From: Hyphomicrobiales bacterium
Lineage (GTDB): Bacteria > Pseudomonadota > Alphaproteobacteria > Rhizobiales > Rhizobiaceae
Assembly: GCA_900468285.1 (NCBI GenBank)
Contig: UBTF01000011.1
Location: 1-64,000, forward strand
Direction of reading: 5' to 3'
Length of the DNA: 64,000 bases
The translations under genes and the position numbers were made by a program. Below, in pieces: positions 36,870-45,576 of this stretch; the first letter of the stretch is position 1; each line of letters opens with the position of its first letter. The notes under the pieces are model-generated. The model was not told the DNA's origin. It saw only the letters and a list, made by a program, of their open reading frames with translations, and searched no databases.

Positions 36870-36945
36870 GCCGCTTTAGCTCAGGTGGTAGAGCACATCA
36901 TTCGTAATGATGGGGTCGCAGGTTCGAGTCCTGCAAGCGGCACCA
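36870..36945 (+). tRNA. tRNA-Thr (anticodon CGT)
   Basis: Acceptor GCCGCTT pairs with AAGCGGC, the D-arm is GCTCAGGTGGTAGAGC, the anticodon stem-loop is CATCA-TTCGTAA-TGATG (CGT, reads ACG), the T-arm is GCAGGTTCGAGTCCTGC, then discriminator A and an encoded CCA. Confidence 0.96.
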
Positions 36946-37061
36946 TTTTTCTTTCTCTTAAATGTCCAGACTGACACAAGCCGGATCGCGCACAATATTG
37001 ACATTGGACGTATCTGCACCTTAGTTTGATTTTAACGTTGGCTCAGTATAGGAGACTGACG

Positions 37062-37310
37062 ATGAGCAAAGCGATAAAAAAAACCGTCTACCGCACCGCC
37101 TTGAAGAACAAGCAACGGTCAATTGGACTTGCTGGCGGGTTTGTTATGGGCCTTGCATCTATGCTAGTGCTGGCTGGACCTGAGCGCAAAACGTTACGCA
37201 AAACCAAAGAAGGGTCAGCAAAAGCCTTACGCGGCGATTTTGTTCGAATTGGCATGGACATGCGTAAAGCAGCAGCGACAATTATTGAGCATGAAAAAAC
37301 CTCCCGCTAA
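37062..37310 (+). CDS. Small hypothetical protein of the tRNA-Thr islet
   Basis: 82 residues from MSKAIKKTVYRTALKN, with GGAG eight bases before the ATG. A basic N-terminus is followed by a hydrophobic stretch (IGLAGGFVMGLASMLVLAG) that could span the membrane, then a charged C-terminal helix. I recognise no family. Codon use is noticeably less GC-rich than in neighbours (many AAA, GTT, ATT codons). The next gene starts 20 bases before its end, so the two are co-translated. Confidence 0.65.
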   Translation: MSKAIKKTVYRTALKNKQRSIGLAGGFVMGLASMLVLAGPERKTLRKTKEGSAKALRGDFVRIGMDMRKAAATIIEHEKTSR

Positions 37311-37692
37311 ACGTGCCGCCCAGGCTCATTCAGAGCAAGATGAAGACGAGGAGCAAAGACTTACGCACGTTGCCGAATGGCAAGGACCTCTTCCTCCTCC
37401 GTCTATTTTGAATCAATTCAATCAAGTTGTGGACAATGGCGCCGAGCGTATTTTTTCAGCTTGGGAGCGCGAAACTAAGCATCGTCATAGCTTAGAGTCT
37501 CGTGACTTGACTGGCACGACATTAGACGCAATCCTTGGTAAAATTTTCGCATTCCTTTTTGTAGTCACCGCGTTGGGGGTATGTGCTTATGCAGTCTACA
37601 GAGAGGCAGAGTGGGTTGCCGCAGTCTTAGGCGCAGGGGTGATAGGTTCGGTCGTGTGGGCCTTTGTGAAGGTCAACAGACCGAAATCCTGA
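37291..37692 (+). CDS. DUF2335-type membrane protein
   Basis: 133 residues from MKKPPAKRAAQAHSEQD. The central motif GPLPPPSILNQFNQVVDNGAERIFSAWE followed by ETKHRH and two C-terminal membrane helices (IFAFLFVVTALGVCAYAVY; VAAVLGAGVIGSVVWAFV) matches the DUF2335 pattern, often carried on mobile or accessory DNA. It overlaps the previous small gene by 20 bases. Base composition is lower in GC than the surroundings. Function unknown; no phage gene accompanies it here. Confidence 0.75.
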   Translation: MKKPPAKRAAQAHSEQDEDEEQRLTHVAEWQGPLPPPSILNQFNQVVDNGAERIFSAWERETKHRHSLESRDLTGTTLDAILGKIFAFLFVVTALGVCAYAVYREAEWVAAVLGAGVIGSVVWAFVKVNRPKS

Positions 37693-37763
37693 ACATTCCA
37701 AATTGGATTCTGCCTAATCACAAATCCCGAATGCAGTTGGGATGGGTGCATTGATTGACATCA

Positions 37764-37925
37764 CTACTGCGGCTGCACCGTCGTCCTCGGGATCAACGTC
37801 CCATCCTGGCTTTGGGGTGAAAGCTGCCTGTCGCCGTTGAGGAAGGCTATGCTGAGCACGATGCCGACGAGGGCGCACAGCAGGGCTACGAATATCAGGC
37901 CGGATCTGTCTATTGGCTTCTTCAT
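37764..37925 (-). CDS. 53-residue single-pass membrane protein (short gene)
   Basis: Reads MKKPIDRSG, then the hydrophobic helix LIFVALLCALVGIVLSIAFL, then a polar tail NGDRQLSPQSQDGTLI ending VQPQ, with a TAG stop. The basic N-terminus before the helix predicts an N-in orientation. It has no clear Shine-Dalgarno sequence, and the in-frame upstream codon TAG fixes the ATG as the start. The frame is cleaner than the longer competing ORF on the same strand, which is arginine-rich. Function unknown. Confidence 0.5.
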   Translation of the reverse strand: MKKPIDRSGLIFVALLCALVGIVLSIAFLNGDRQLSPQSQDGTLIPRTTVQPQ

Positions 37926-38011
37926 GGTTCGCTAACATAAGCGTGATTGTGGAGATGGTTGGGCGCGGGACACAATTCTTTAAAGTTGGATATATTTGGT
38001 TACAAATGCAT

Positions 38012-38035
38012 GAAGGCGGGACCCAGCCCGCCTTC
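38012..38035 (-). terminator. Hairpin after rhaI
   Basis: GAAGGCGGG and CCCGCCTTC form a 9-bp stem with a six-base loop, 33 bases past the rhaI stop; T-run weak. Confidence 0.6.
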
Positions 38036-38067
38036 TCATATTAACCTTTTGCCTTGTGAAAGGCGTG

Positions 38068-39360
38068 TCAGATAATGCCGCCGCTGCCGCCTTTGGTCTC
38101 TGGGCGTTCGCCCGCCACCTTGGCGCGGTGGCCGCTGGCGCGGTAGGTGGCGATGGGGTCGATTGCGCCACCGGAAAGTCTGCGCGCTTCAGCAAGAATG
38201 GCCTCGACATCGGTGCGGTAAGCGCGCTTCAGCGTGTCGGATGCCATCAGCGCGTCATTGTCCTGCTGGAAACCATCCAGAGCCACTCGGTCTACCAGCA
38301 GCGCCTGCGCATAGGCGCGGCGGATTTCGTTGGCGCTGGAGATGAGGCTTTCGATCGGGTCCGTCACATTGTGCGACTGGTCGATCATGTGGGCCGGGTG
38401 GAAGCCTTTGACGCCGCGATGGTCTGCATCGACAAGCTCGTTGAAGACGAGGAACAGGCGGTAGGGATCGATAGAGCCTGCATCCAGATCATCATCGCCA
38501 TATTTGCTGTCATTGAAATGGAAACCGCCGAGCTTGCCGAACTGGATGAGGCGGGCGACGATCATCTCGATATTGGTGTTGGGCGCATGGTGGCCGAGAT
38601 CCACGAGGCAGAAGGCCTTGTCGCCCAGCGTATTGGCGATGAGGTAGTTCGTGCCCCAGTCCTGCACGACGGTCGAATAGAAGGCGGGCTCATACATCTT
38701 GTGTTCGGAAAAGATGCGCCAGTCATCCGGCAGTGCCTTGTAGATATCGGCCATGGCCGAGAGATACCGCTCGAAGCTTTTGGTGAAATTGCTCTGGCCG
38801 GGGAAGTTGGAGCCATCGCCCACCCAGACCGTCAGCGCCTTGGAGCCAAGGGCGTTGCCGATTTCGATACATTCGATGTTGTGCTCCACAGCCTGCGCAC
38901 GGGTTGCAGCATCGGCGTGGCTGAGGGAGCCGTATTTGTAGGAATGCGGCTGGTCCGGCGCATCCGAAAACGTGTTGGAATTCATGGCATCAAAGCCGAG
39001 GCCAAGCGCGTCGGCATGGGCTTTGAGCACCTTCGGGTCCTGTTTGTCCCATGGAATGTGCAGGGAAACATTGGGGGTGGCCCTCGTCAGCTGGTTGATG
39101 ACGGCGCAATCATCCAGCTTGTCGAAAATGCCGCGCGGCTCACCCTTTCCGGGAAAGCGGGCAAAGCGCGTGCCGCCGGTGCCCACGCCCCAGGAGGGAA
39201 CGGCCACGAAAAATTCCGACACCTTCTGCGTGATGGCGTCGATATCGATGTTGCGACGGGCAAGATGGGCGCCCAGCGCCTCATAATCTGCCACGTGAGC
39301 ACTCTGGCGTTTCTCATTCTCGCGATCAACGATATCGGCCGCTATTTTCAGTTCGGTCAT
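38068..39360 (-). CDS. rhaI: L-rhamnose isomerase (Pseudomonas stutzeri/RhaI type)
   Basis: 430 residues. It converts L-rhamnose to L-rhamnulose, the first cytoplasmic step. TIM-barrel metal ligands lie in segments such as WVGDGSNFPGQ, FSEHKMYEPAFY, DLGHHAPNTNIEMIV and FHFNDSKYGDDDLDAGSIDP. This is the bacterial RhaI type rather than the enteric RhaA. GGAGGA precedes the ATG. rhaD lies upstream on the same strand, with a small opposite-strand gene between them. Confidence 0.93.
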   Translation of the reverse strand: MTELKIAADIVDRENEKRQSAHVADYEALGAHLARRNIDIDAITQKVSEFFVAVPSWGVGTGGTRFARFPGKGEPRGIFDKLDDCAVINQLTRATPNVSLHIPWDKQDPKVLKAHADALGLGFDAMNSNTFSDAPDQPHSYKYGSLSHADAATRAQAVEHNIECIEIGNALGSKALTVWVGDGSNFPGQSNFTKSFERYLSAMADIYKALPDDWRIFSEHKMYEPAFYSTVVQDWGTNYLIANTLGDKAFCLVDLGHHAPNTNIEMIVARLIQFGKLGGFHFNDSKYGDDDLDAGSIDPYRLFLVFNELVDADHRGVKGFHPAHMIDQSHNVTDPIESLISSANEIRRAYAQALLVDRVALDGFQQDNDALMASDTLKRAYRTDVEAILAEARRLSGGAIDPIATYRASGHRAKVAGERPETKGGSGGII

Positions 39361-39451
39361 GCCCGCTCCTCCCTTTGCTTGCCCAAAAGTGAAACCAATT
39401 CCGCGCTCCCCACGTTATGTGGCTGAAAACAAACAGACGGGATATTCAATC

Positions 39452-39610
39452 GTGGACGTTATTCGCATTCTTCTTGCCATTTTCCTGCCGCCTGTCGGCG
39501 TGTTTCTTCAGGTTGGCCTTGGCCTGCATTTCTGGCTCAATCTTCTCTTGACGCTGTGCGGCTACATCCCCGGCATCATCCATGCCATCTGGGTTATCCT
39601 GCGCAAGTAA
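39452..39610 (+). CDS. Pmp3/YqaE-family small membrane protein, GTG start
   Basis: 52 residues read from a GTG at 39452: (M)DVIRILLAIFLPPVGVFL then QVGLGLHFWLNLLLTLCGYI, PGIIHAIWVILRK. Two membrane helices and the PPxGVFLQVG motif are diagnostic of the Pmp3/UPF0057 family, linked to membrane potential and salt or cold stress in other organisms. An ATG-started frame at 39359 overlaps rhaI and adds an unrelated N-terminus, so the GTG start, which gives the normal family length, is preferred. It runs opposite to rhaD and rhaI. Confidence 0.85.
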   Translation: MDVIRILLAIFLPPVGVFLQVGLGLHFWLNLLLTLCGYIPGIIHAIWVILRK

Positions 39611-39629
39611 GGCATCGTTTCACCCGCGC

Positions 39630-41723
39630 TCAGCGGGTGAAACTCTGCGCATTACCGGCATCCACATTGATGATGTTGCCGGTTGATTTGGCCGACGCAT
39701 CCGATGTGAGGAAGTAGATTGCTTCCGCAATATCCTCCGGAAAAACATTGAGCTTCAGCATGGAGCGATTGCGATAATGTTCCTCGAGATCGGTCACCTC
39801 GATCTTCGAGGAGGCCGCCCGCTGCTCCCGCCACTCGCCATTCCAGATTTTTGAACCGCGCAAAACCGCATCAGGGTTGACCGTGTTGACGCGGATTCCC
39901 GCATCAGCGCCCTCAAGCGCCAGGCAACGCGCCAGATGGATTTCGGCGGCCTTTGCCGTGCAATAGGCCGAGGCGTTGGGCGATGAAGCAAGACCGTTCT
40001 TGGACGCGACGAAGACCACGTTACCGCCAAGCTTCTGACGACGGAACAGCCGGAAGGCTTCCCGCGAGACGAGGAAATAGCCGGTTGCGAGAATGTCGAT
40101 GTTCTTGTTCCACATGGCCAGCGTGGTGTCTTCCACAGGCGCAGACGAGGCAATGCCGGCATTGGAGACGAGAATATCAACGCCGCCGAATTCGACGCTT
40201 GCTTCGGTAAAGGCTGAGAGCACCGCGTCTTCCTTGGTCACATCAAGCTTGACGGTGCGAACGGCATCCGCACTGAACCGCTTTTCAAAATCACCCTTTG
40301 TGGCTTCCAAAGCGCCTTCATCAATATCGGCCAGCACCACGCAGGCACCTTCATTCGCCAGACGCGCCGCCGTCGCGCGACCGATGCCACCGGCACCGCC
40401 GGTGATGAAGGCAACGCGGCCAGCCAAGCTCTTTGGCTTCGGCATGCGCTGGAGCTTTGCCTCTTCCAGAAGCCAATATTCGATGTCGAAGGCTTCCTGC
40501 TCCGGCAGGCCCTGATATTCAGAGACTGTGGAAGCGCCGCGCATGACGTTGATGGCGTTGACGTAAAACTCACCGGCAATGCGGGCTGTTGCCTTATCCT
40601 TGGCAAAGGAGAGCAGACCGACGCCGGGGATAAGGAAGATGACCGGATTGGGATCTCTGATTTTTGGTGAATTATCGTGCTTGCAGGCCTCGTAATATCT
40701 GACGTAGTCAGCACGGTAATCGGCAAGGGCCTGATCAAGCCCGGCAAGCAGCGCATCAACATCGGGATTTGCCGTGTCGAGATCGAGGATCAGCGGGCGG
40801 ATTTTGGTGCGTAGGAAATGGTCCGGGCAGGATGTGCCGAGCGCGCCGAGCGGCTTCAAATCCTTCGAATTGACGAATTCGAGCACGGCGTCCTGATCAT
40901 CGAAATGGCCGAGCTTGCGCTCATCACGACCGATACGACCACGAATCTCCGGCATCAGGCGGGCGGCGATGTCCCGTCGTTCCTCCGGTGACAGGCTCTT
41001 GGCAACCGCGCCACCAAAGATGGTCTTGTCCTCGGTTTCCTTTGCAAACCACGTGATGGCCTTATTGATGATCTCAAGCGTCAGTTCGTAACAAGCCTTG
41101 GCATCATTATCCCAGGTGAACAGGCCATGGCTTTCCAGCACCACACCCTTTGCGGTGGGGTTTGCCTTGACGAAGGCTTCGAGGTCCAGACCGAGCTGGA
41201 AGCCGGGGCGTCGCCATGGCAGCCAGCCGATATCAGACCCGAAAATCTGTTGCGTCAGCTCTTTGGAGTTAACTGAAGCGGCAATGGCGATGATCGCATC
41301 CGGGTGCATGTGATCGACATGATCGAAGGGTACGAAACCATGAAGCGGCGTGTCGATGGAAGCGGCGCGCGGGTTGAGATTGAAGGTGCAATGGGGCAGG
41401 AAACCGACCATGCGGTCTTCGTCTTCCACACCCTTGTAGATGCCTTTCAGCGCTTCCAGCTTGTCGAGATAAAGCGTGGCAAAGCCATCGAGCTTGATGG
41501 TGCCGACATCGCCACCCGAACCCTTGACCCACATGACGCGGACCTTTTCGCCCGTCAGCGGATCCGTTTCCAGAACCTTGGCCGACGTGTTGCCGCCGCC
41601 ATAATTGGTGATGCGCTTGTCTGCGCCCAAAAGATTGGAACGATAGAGCAGCTTGCCCGGCTCATCGAGTGTTGCCGCATAGGCATCATCCCAGCGGTTT
41701 TCGAGAAGACCCGTCTGGCCCAT
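39630..41723 (-). CDS. rhaD: Bifunctional rhamnulose-1-phosphate aldolase / short-chain alcohol dehydrogenase
   Basis: 697 residues, a natural fusion. The N-terminal class II aldolase domain (about 1-400) has GGGNTSAK and the zinc site HVDHMHPDAI; it splits rhamnulose-1-phosphate to dihydroxyacetone phosphate and lactaldehyde. The C-terminal SDR domain has FITGGAGGIGRATA, SNAGIA and YCTAKAAEIHLAR and probably oxidises or reduces the lactaldehyde product. A strong GGGAGG precedes the ATG. It is divergent from rhaR. Confidence 0.93.
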   Translation of the reverse strand: MGQTGLLENRWDDAYAATLDEPGKLLYRSNLLGADKRITNYGGGNTSAKVLETDPLTGEKVRVMWVKGSGGDVGTIKLDGFATLYLDKLEALKGIYKGVEDEDRMVGFLPHCTFNLNPRAASIDTPLHGFVPFDHVDHMHPDAIIAIAASVNSKELTQQIFGSDIGWLPWRRPGFQLGLDLEAFVKANPTAKGVVLESHGLFTWDNDAKACYELTLEIINKAITWFAKETEDKTIFGGAVAKSLSPEERRDIAARLMPEIRGRIGRDERKLGHFDDQDAVLEFVNSKDLKPLGALGTSCPDHFLRTKIRPLILDLDTANPDVDALLAGLDQALADYRADYVRYYEACKHDNSPKIRDPNPVIFLIPGVGLLSFAKDKATARIAGEFYVNAINVMRGASTVSEYQGLPEQEAFDIEYWLLEEAKLQRMPKPKSLAGRVAFITGGAGGIGRATAARLANEGACVVLADIDEGALEATKGDFEKRFSADAVRTVKLDVTKEDAVLSAFTEASVEFGGVDILVSNAGIASSAPVEDTTLAMWNKNIDILATGYFLVSREAFRLFRRQKLGGNVVFVASKNGLASSPNASAYCTAKAAEIHLARCLALEGADAGIRVNTVNPDAVLRGSKIWNGEWREQRAASSKIEVTDLEEHYRNRSMLKLNVFPEDIAEAIYFLTSDASAKSTGNIINVDAGNAQSFTR

Positions 41724-41811
41724 CGCAATATCCTCCCATGTCGTTTATCGCAGACCATGAACACCGGTCCGCCTCCCAATGCAGGCAGGTATCGCGCATT
41801 CAAAACGACAA

Positions 41812-41884
41812 TGTCAATCATAAACGATCATATATTTTCATGTTGCATCGCAGCATTGTTTATTTTGATTGAACTTGATTGACA
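41812..41884. promoter_or_regulatory. Candidate RhaR operators in the rhaD-rhaR intergenic region
   Basis: Two 10-base direct repeats, TTGATTGAAC (41865-41874) and TTGATTGACA (41875-41884), sit near rhaR, and TGTCAATCA (41812-41820) is the inverted match nearer rhaD. DeoR-type repressors often bind such sites. The spacing places sites by both divergent promoters. Confidence 0.5.
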
Positions 41885-41925
41885 ACGCCGGATCTTTACG
41901 AATAACTGACCATCAGGAGGACCCC

Positions 41926-42756
41926 ATGCACGAAAGCGAACGCCATCGCATCATCTTGAGCGCCATACAGGAAAAGCCTGTGGTGACGGTGCAGGATATT
42001 GCCGAGTTGACGGACGCTTCCGAAGCGACGATCCGGCGCGATATCGCTTCTCTGCATGTGCAGGGCAAGCTGCGACGGGTGCGCGGCGGGGCTGAGGCGG
42101 TGCATCCACCACAGCTGGGCAATCTGGCAGCACGGCCATTTCGTGTTTCGGAATCGGTCAATATCGACAAGAAACGATCAATTGCGCGCAAGGCGGTGGA
42201 TCTCTGCGAGGAAGGCGATGCCATCATCATCAATGGTGGCACCACGACCTTCCAGATGGTGCATTACATGTCGGCGCGCCGTTTGCAGGTCATGACCAAT
42301 TCCTTTGCCATTGCCGAGCATCTGGTCAAGCATTCCAAGTGCAATGTCAGCGTTCCCGGCGGCGCGATCTATCGCGACCAGAGCCTGATTCTGTCGCCGT
42401 TCGAGAATGATGCGATCCGCAATTTTTATGCGCGACGAATCTTCATCGGCGCGCAGGGTGTCGGCGCTCTCGGCATCATGGAGTCGGATGCGCTTGTCAT
42501 TCAGAGCGAACAGAAATTGATGCGGCAGGCGGAGGAGCTGATCGTGATGATCGACTCGTCCAAGTTCCGCAAACGCTCAAGCCTTATTCTCTGCCCGCTG
42601 GAAAACGTGTCCACCATCATTACCGATGACGGGATTTCCGACGAGGCAGCAAAAATGGTGGAGGCGGCAGGCGTTACGCTGGTGGTTACCGGCGCCGTTG
42701 CGGCGACGCAAGCTTCGCCACCGCCAGACGAAGAGGATTCCGCCTCGGTTGCTTGA
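41926..42756 (+). CDS. rhaR: DeoR-family regulator of rhamnose genes
   Basis: 276 residues from MHESERHRIILSAIQEKP; GGAGG lies six bases before the ATG. The N-terminal DeoR helix-turn-helix is VTVQDIAELTDASEATIRRDIASL with the following RVRGGAE. The C-terminal sugar-phosphate sensor domain has IINGGTTTFQMVHYM, VPGGAIYRD and IMIDSSKF-type segments. By position between rhaD and rhaS it is the rhamnose regulator described in Rhizobium; the effector is unknown. Confidence 0.9.
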   Translation: MHESERHRIILSAIQEKPVVTVQDIAELTDASEATIRRDIASLHVQGKLRRVRGGAEAVHPPQLGNLAARPFRVSESVNIDKKRSIARKAVDLCEEGDAIIINGGTTTFQMVHYMSARRLQVMTNSFAIAEHLVKHSKCNVSVPGGAIYRDQSLILSPFENDAIRNFYARRIFIGAQGVGALGIMESDALVIQSEQKLMRQAEELIVMIDSSKFRKRSSLILCPLENVSTIITDDGISDEAAKMVEAAGVTLVVTGAVAATQASPPPDEEDSASVA

Positions 42757-42802
42757 GGAGCGCCGCGGCGGAGAATGATGTTCAATCGGGAGGAGAACCA
42801 AC

Positions 42803-43813
42803 ATGAAACTGTCACGTAGAAAATTAAGCCAGGCCCTGGCACTCAGCGTTGCCATCGGCGTTGCCGGTTTTGGCGGCATGGCGCAGGCGAAAGACATGAA
42901 GATTGCGCTTGTCGTGAAGTCGCTGGGCAACGGCTTCTTCGAGGCCGCCAACAAGGGCGCACAGGAAGCCGCCAAGGAACTGGGCGGCGTCGAGATCATC
43001 TATACGGGCCCAACGTCGACAACGGCGGAAGGCCAGATCGAGGTCATCAACTCGCTGATCGCGCAGGGCGTTGATGCCATCGCCATTTCCGCCAACGATC
43101 CGGATGCGGTTGTGCCAGCACTGAAAAAGGCAGCACAGCGCGGCATCAAGGTTATCTCCTGGGATAGCGGCGTTGCACCGGCAGGCCGCATTCTCCAGCT
43201 CAACCCATCCTCCAACGCGCTGATCGGCAAGATGTGCCTGCAGCTCGCAGCCTCGCATCTGGAAGGCGGCAAGGGTGATTTCGCCATCCTGTCTGCCACC
43301 ACGACATCCACGAACCAGAACATCTGGATCGACGAGATGAAGAAGCAGCTGAAGGACTTCCCCGGCCTCAATCTCGTCACCACAGTCTACGGTGATGACC
43401 TTGCCGACAAGAGCTACCGCGAAGCGCAGGGTCTCCTGACCTCGCAGCCGAACGTGAAGGTCATCGTCGCACCAACGACCGTTGGCGTGCTGGCTGCATC
43501 GCAGGCGGTGAAGGATGCTGGCAAGATCGGGCAGGTCTTCGTGACAGGCCTTGGCCTTCCCTCGGAAATGGCCGGTGCCATCAAATCAGGCGCGACCAAG
43601 GAATTCGCCATCTGGAACCCGATCGACCTCGGCTATTCCGCCACGCAGATCGCCTATCACCTTGTCAAGGGTGATGCGGATGGCAAACCCGGCAGCGAAA
43701 TCGAAGCCGGACGCATGGGCAAGATCAAGGTCGGCGAGAACAGTGAAGCCGCCATGGCTGATCCCTTCGTCTACAACTCGTCCAATATCGATCAGTTCTC
43801 GAAGATTTTCTGA
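42803..43813 (+). CDS. rhaS: Rhamnose ABC transporter periplasmic binding protein
   Basis: 336 residues with a signal peptide (ALALSVAIGVAGFGGMAQA). The ribose-binding-protein-like fold is shown by KIALVVKSLGNGFFEAANKGAQEAAKELG, QGVDAIAISANDPDAVVPALKKAAQRGIKVISWDS and the final VFVTGLGLPSEMAGAIKSG. GGGAGGA precedes the ATG. It begins the transport operon rhaSTPQ. Assignment to rhamnose rests on the neighbouring catabolic genes. Confidence 0.92.
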   Translation: MKLSRRKLSQALALSVAIGVAGFGGMAQAKDMKIALVVKSLGNGFFEAANKGAQEAAKELGGVEIIYTGPTSTTAEGQIEVINSLIAQGVDAIAISANDPDAVVPALKKAAQRGIKVISWDSGVAPAGRILQLNPSSNALIGKMCLQLAASHLEGGKGDFAILSATTTSTNQNIWIDEMKKQLKDFPGLNLVTTVYGDDLADKSYREAQGLLTSQPNVKVIVAPTTVGVLAASQAVKDAGKIGQVFVTGLGLPSEMAGAIKSGATKEFAIWNPIDLGYSATQIAYHLVKGDADGKPGSEIEAGRMGKIKVGENSEAAMADPFVYNSSNIDQFSKIF

Positions 43814-43827
43814 TCCTTGAGGTTGTG

Positions 43828-43854
43828 CCCGACGGCTATCGTCGTCGGGTTTTC
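43828..43854 (+). terminator. Intrinsic-terminator-like hairpin after rhaS
   Basis: CCCGACG and CGTCGGG pair around an 8-base loop and are followed by TTTTC, 15 bases after the rhaS stop. It could limit read-through into rhaTPQ. Confidence 0.65.
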
Positions 43855-43873
43855 AGACCGAAATCACACACTC

Positions 43874-43960
43874 GACGTCATATCAGGGCCTGTCCCTGAC
43901 ATCTGCAACGGATCGACTTCCGCTACGTGGTTAGATCCTCGGGACAAGCCCGAGGATGAC
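43874..43960. repeat. Intergenic palindromic repeat block between rhaS and rhaT
   Basis: Two modules: TCAGGG-CCTGT-CCCTGA at 43883-43899 (flanked by GTCAT) and ATCCTCGGG-ACAAG-CCCGAGGAT at 43935-43957 followed by GACG. The arm plus five-base (A/T)CAAG loop matches the modules at 6577, 6918 and 63763. Confidence 0.75.
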
Positions 43961-44012
43961 GTTGAATATGCTGCTTGCCCCTGCTCGAAAGCGAGCGTCC
44001 GGATTCTTGAAA

Positions 44013-45563
44013 ATGACGACTGCAATCGAAACAATGGTTGAAACAAATGCGTTGGAAACGACGCCTGTTCCCAACCAGACTCCCATTCTCGAAATGCGGG
44101 GCATCAGCCAGATTTTCCCTGGCGTCAAAGCTCTCGATGGCGTCAATATCCGGCTCTATCCCGGCAAGGTCACGGCGCTCATCGGTGAAAACGGCGCAGG
44201 CAAATCGACCCTCGTCAAAATCCTCACCGGCATTTACCGCCCCAATGAGGGGGAAATTCTTCTCGACGGCCAGGCCGTGACGTTCCACAGCGCGCAGGAC
44301 GCCATCGATGCAGGCGTGACCGCCATCCATCAGGAAACCGTGCTGTTTGACGAGCTTTCCGTGGGTGAAAACATTTTTCTCGGCCACGCGCCAAAGGGGC
44401 GCTTTGGGCTGATTGACTGGAAGACCATCAATGAACGGTCGCGGACGCTGCTGGAGCGGCTGGAAAGCAAGATTGATCCGACCATCCGGTTGAAAGACCT
44501 CTCCATCGCGCAGCGCCATCTTGTGGCGATTGCGCGGGCGCTGTCTGTCGAAGCCCGCATCGTCATCATGGACGAGCCGACAGCGGCCCTCTCGCGCAAG
44601 GAAATCGACGATCTCTTCCGCATTGTCGAGAACCTGAAACGACAGGGCAAGGCGATCCTGTTCATCAGCCACAAATTCGATGAGGTCTATGAGATCGCTG
44701 AAAGCTACGCCGTTTTCCGCGATGGCAAGATGGTCGGCTCAGGCGAACTCGCGCAGACGCCACAGGACGAAATCGTGCGGCTAATGGTGGGGCGTGATGT
44801 GAAGGACGCCTTTCCGAAACAGGCGGTCAATATCGGCACGACCACGCTATCGGTGCAGCGCTACTGCCACGATACCGAGTTTCGCGACATTTCCTTCGAT
44901 CTGCGCAAGGGCGAGATCCTCGGGCTTTATGGCCTGATCGGCGCTGGCCGCTCGGAGCTTTGCCAGTCTCTGTTCGGCATCACCCGTCCCGCGTCCGGCA
45001 CTCTGACGCTTGATGGTCAGCATATCTCGATCCGCAGCCCGCAGGATGCGATTGCGGCTGGCATCGTCTATGTGCCGGAAGAGCGCGGGCGGCATGGGCT
45101 GGCGCTCGATCTGCCGATTTATCAGAACATGTCGCTGCCATCGCTGGCGCGCACATCGCGCAAGGGGTTTCTGGCCGCTGCCAATGAGTTTGCGCTGGCC
45201 CGCAAATATGCCTCGCGTCTCGATCTGCGCGCTGCCGCCCTGTCGGTGCCCGTTGGCACACTCTCGGGCGGTAACCAGCAGAAGGTGGTCATCGGCAAAT
45301 GGCTGGCGACGCAGCCCAAGGTCATCATTCTGGACGAGCCGACCAAGGGCATCGATATCGGCTCCAAGGCCGCCGTTCACGGCTTCATCAGCGAACTGGC
45401 CGCTGAGGGTTTGTCGATCATCATGATTTCATCCGAGCTGCCGGAAATTCTCGGCATGTCGGACCGCACCATCGTCATGCGCGAGGGCCTGATGGCGGGC
45501 ATGTTCGAACGAGCGGATTTTTCAGCCGAAAAGCTGGTGCGCGCTGCCACAGGTAATGCGTGA
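44013..45563 (+). CDS. rhaT: Rhamnose ABC transporter ATPase (two ATP-binding cassettes)
   Basis: 516 residues from MTTAIETMVETN. Two fused ABC domains typical of sugar importers: first cassette GENGAGKST, LSIAQRHLVAIARAL and VIMDEPTAAL; second cassette with the degenerate GLIGAGRSELCQ in place of Walker A, LSGGNQQKVVIGKWL and IILDEPTKGIDIG. Start context is weak; a longer frame from 43956 reads through the repeat block and is rejected. It energises RhaP/RhaQ. Confidence 0.92.
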   Translation: MTTAIETMVETNALETTPVPNQTPILEMRGISQIFPGVKALDGVNIRLYPGKVTALIGENGAGKSTLVKILTGIYRPNEGEILLDGQAVTFHSAQDAIDAGVTAIHQETVLFDELSVGENIFLGHAPKGRFGLIDWKTINERSRTLLERLESKIDPTIRLKDLSIAQRHLVAIARALSVEARIVIMDEPTAALSRKEIDDLFRIVENLKRQGKAILFISHKFDEVYEIAESYAVFRDGKMVGSGELAQTPQDEIVRLMVGRDVKDAFPKQAVNIGTTTLSVQRYCHDTEFRDISFDLRKGEILGLYGLIGAGRSELCQSLFGITRPASGTLTLDGQHISIRSPQDAIAAGIVYVPEERGRHGLALDLPIYQNMSLPSLARTSRKGFLAAANEFALARKYASRLDLRAAALSVPVGTLSGGNQQKVVIGKWLATQPKVIILDEPTKGIDIGSKAAVHGFISELAAEGLSIIMISSELPEILGMSDRTIVMREGLMAGMFERADFSAEKLVRAATGNA

Positions 45564-45576
45564 GAGGACCAACGCC

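Noticed and set aside
36946..38000. Search for a direct repeat of the tRNA-Thr 3' end as an att site
   Set aside because: No repeat of the T-arm/acceptor sequence was found by eye.
39359..39451. ATG-started extension of the Pmp3-like gene
   Set aside because: It overlaps rhaI and adds 31 residues not found in this very short family; the GTG start gives the correct size.
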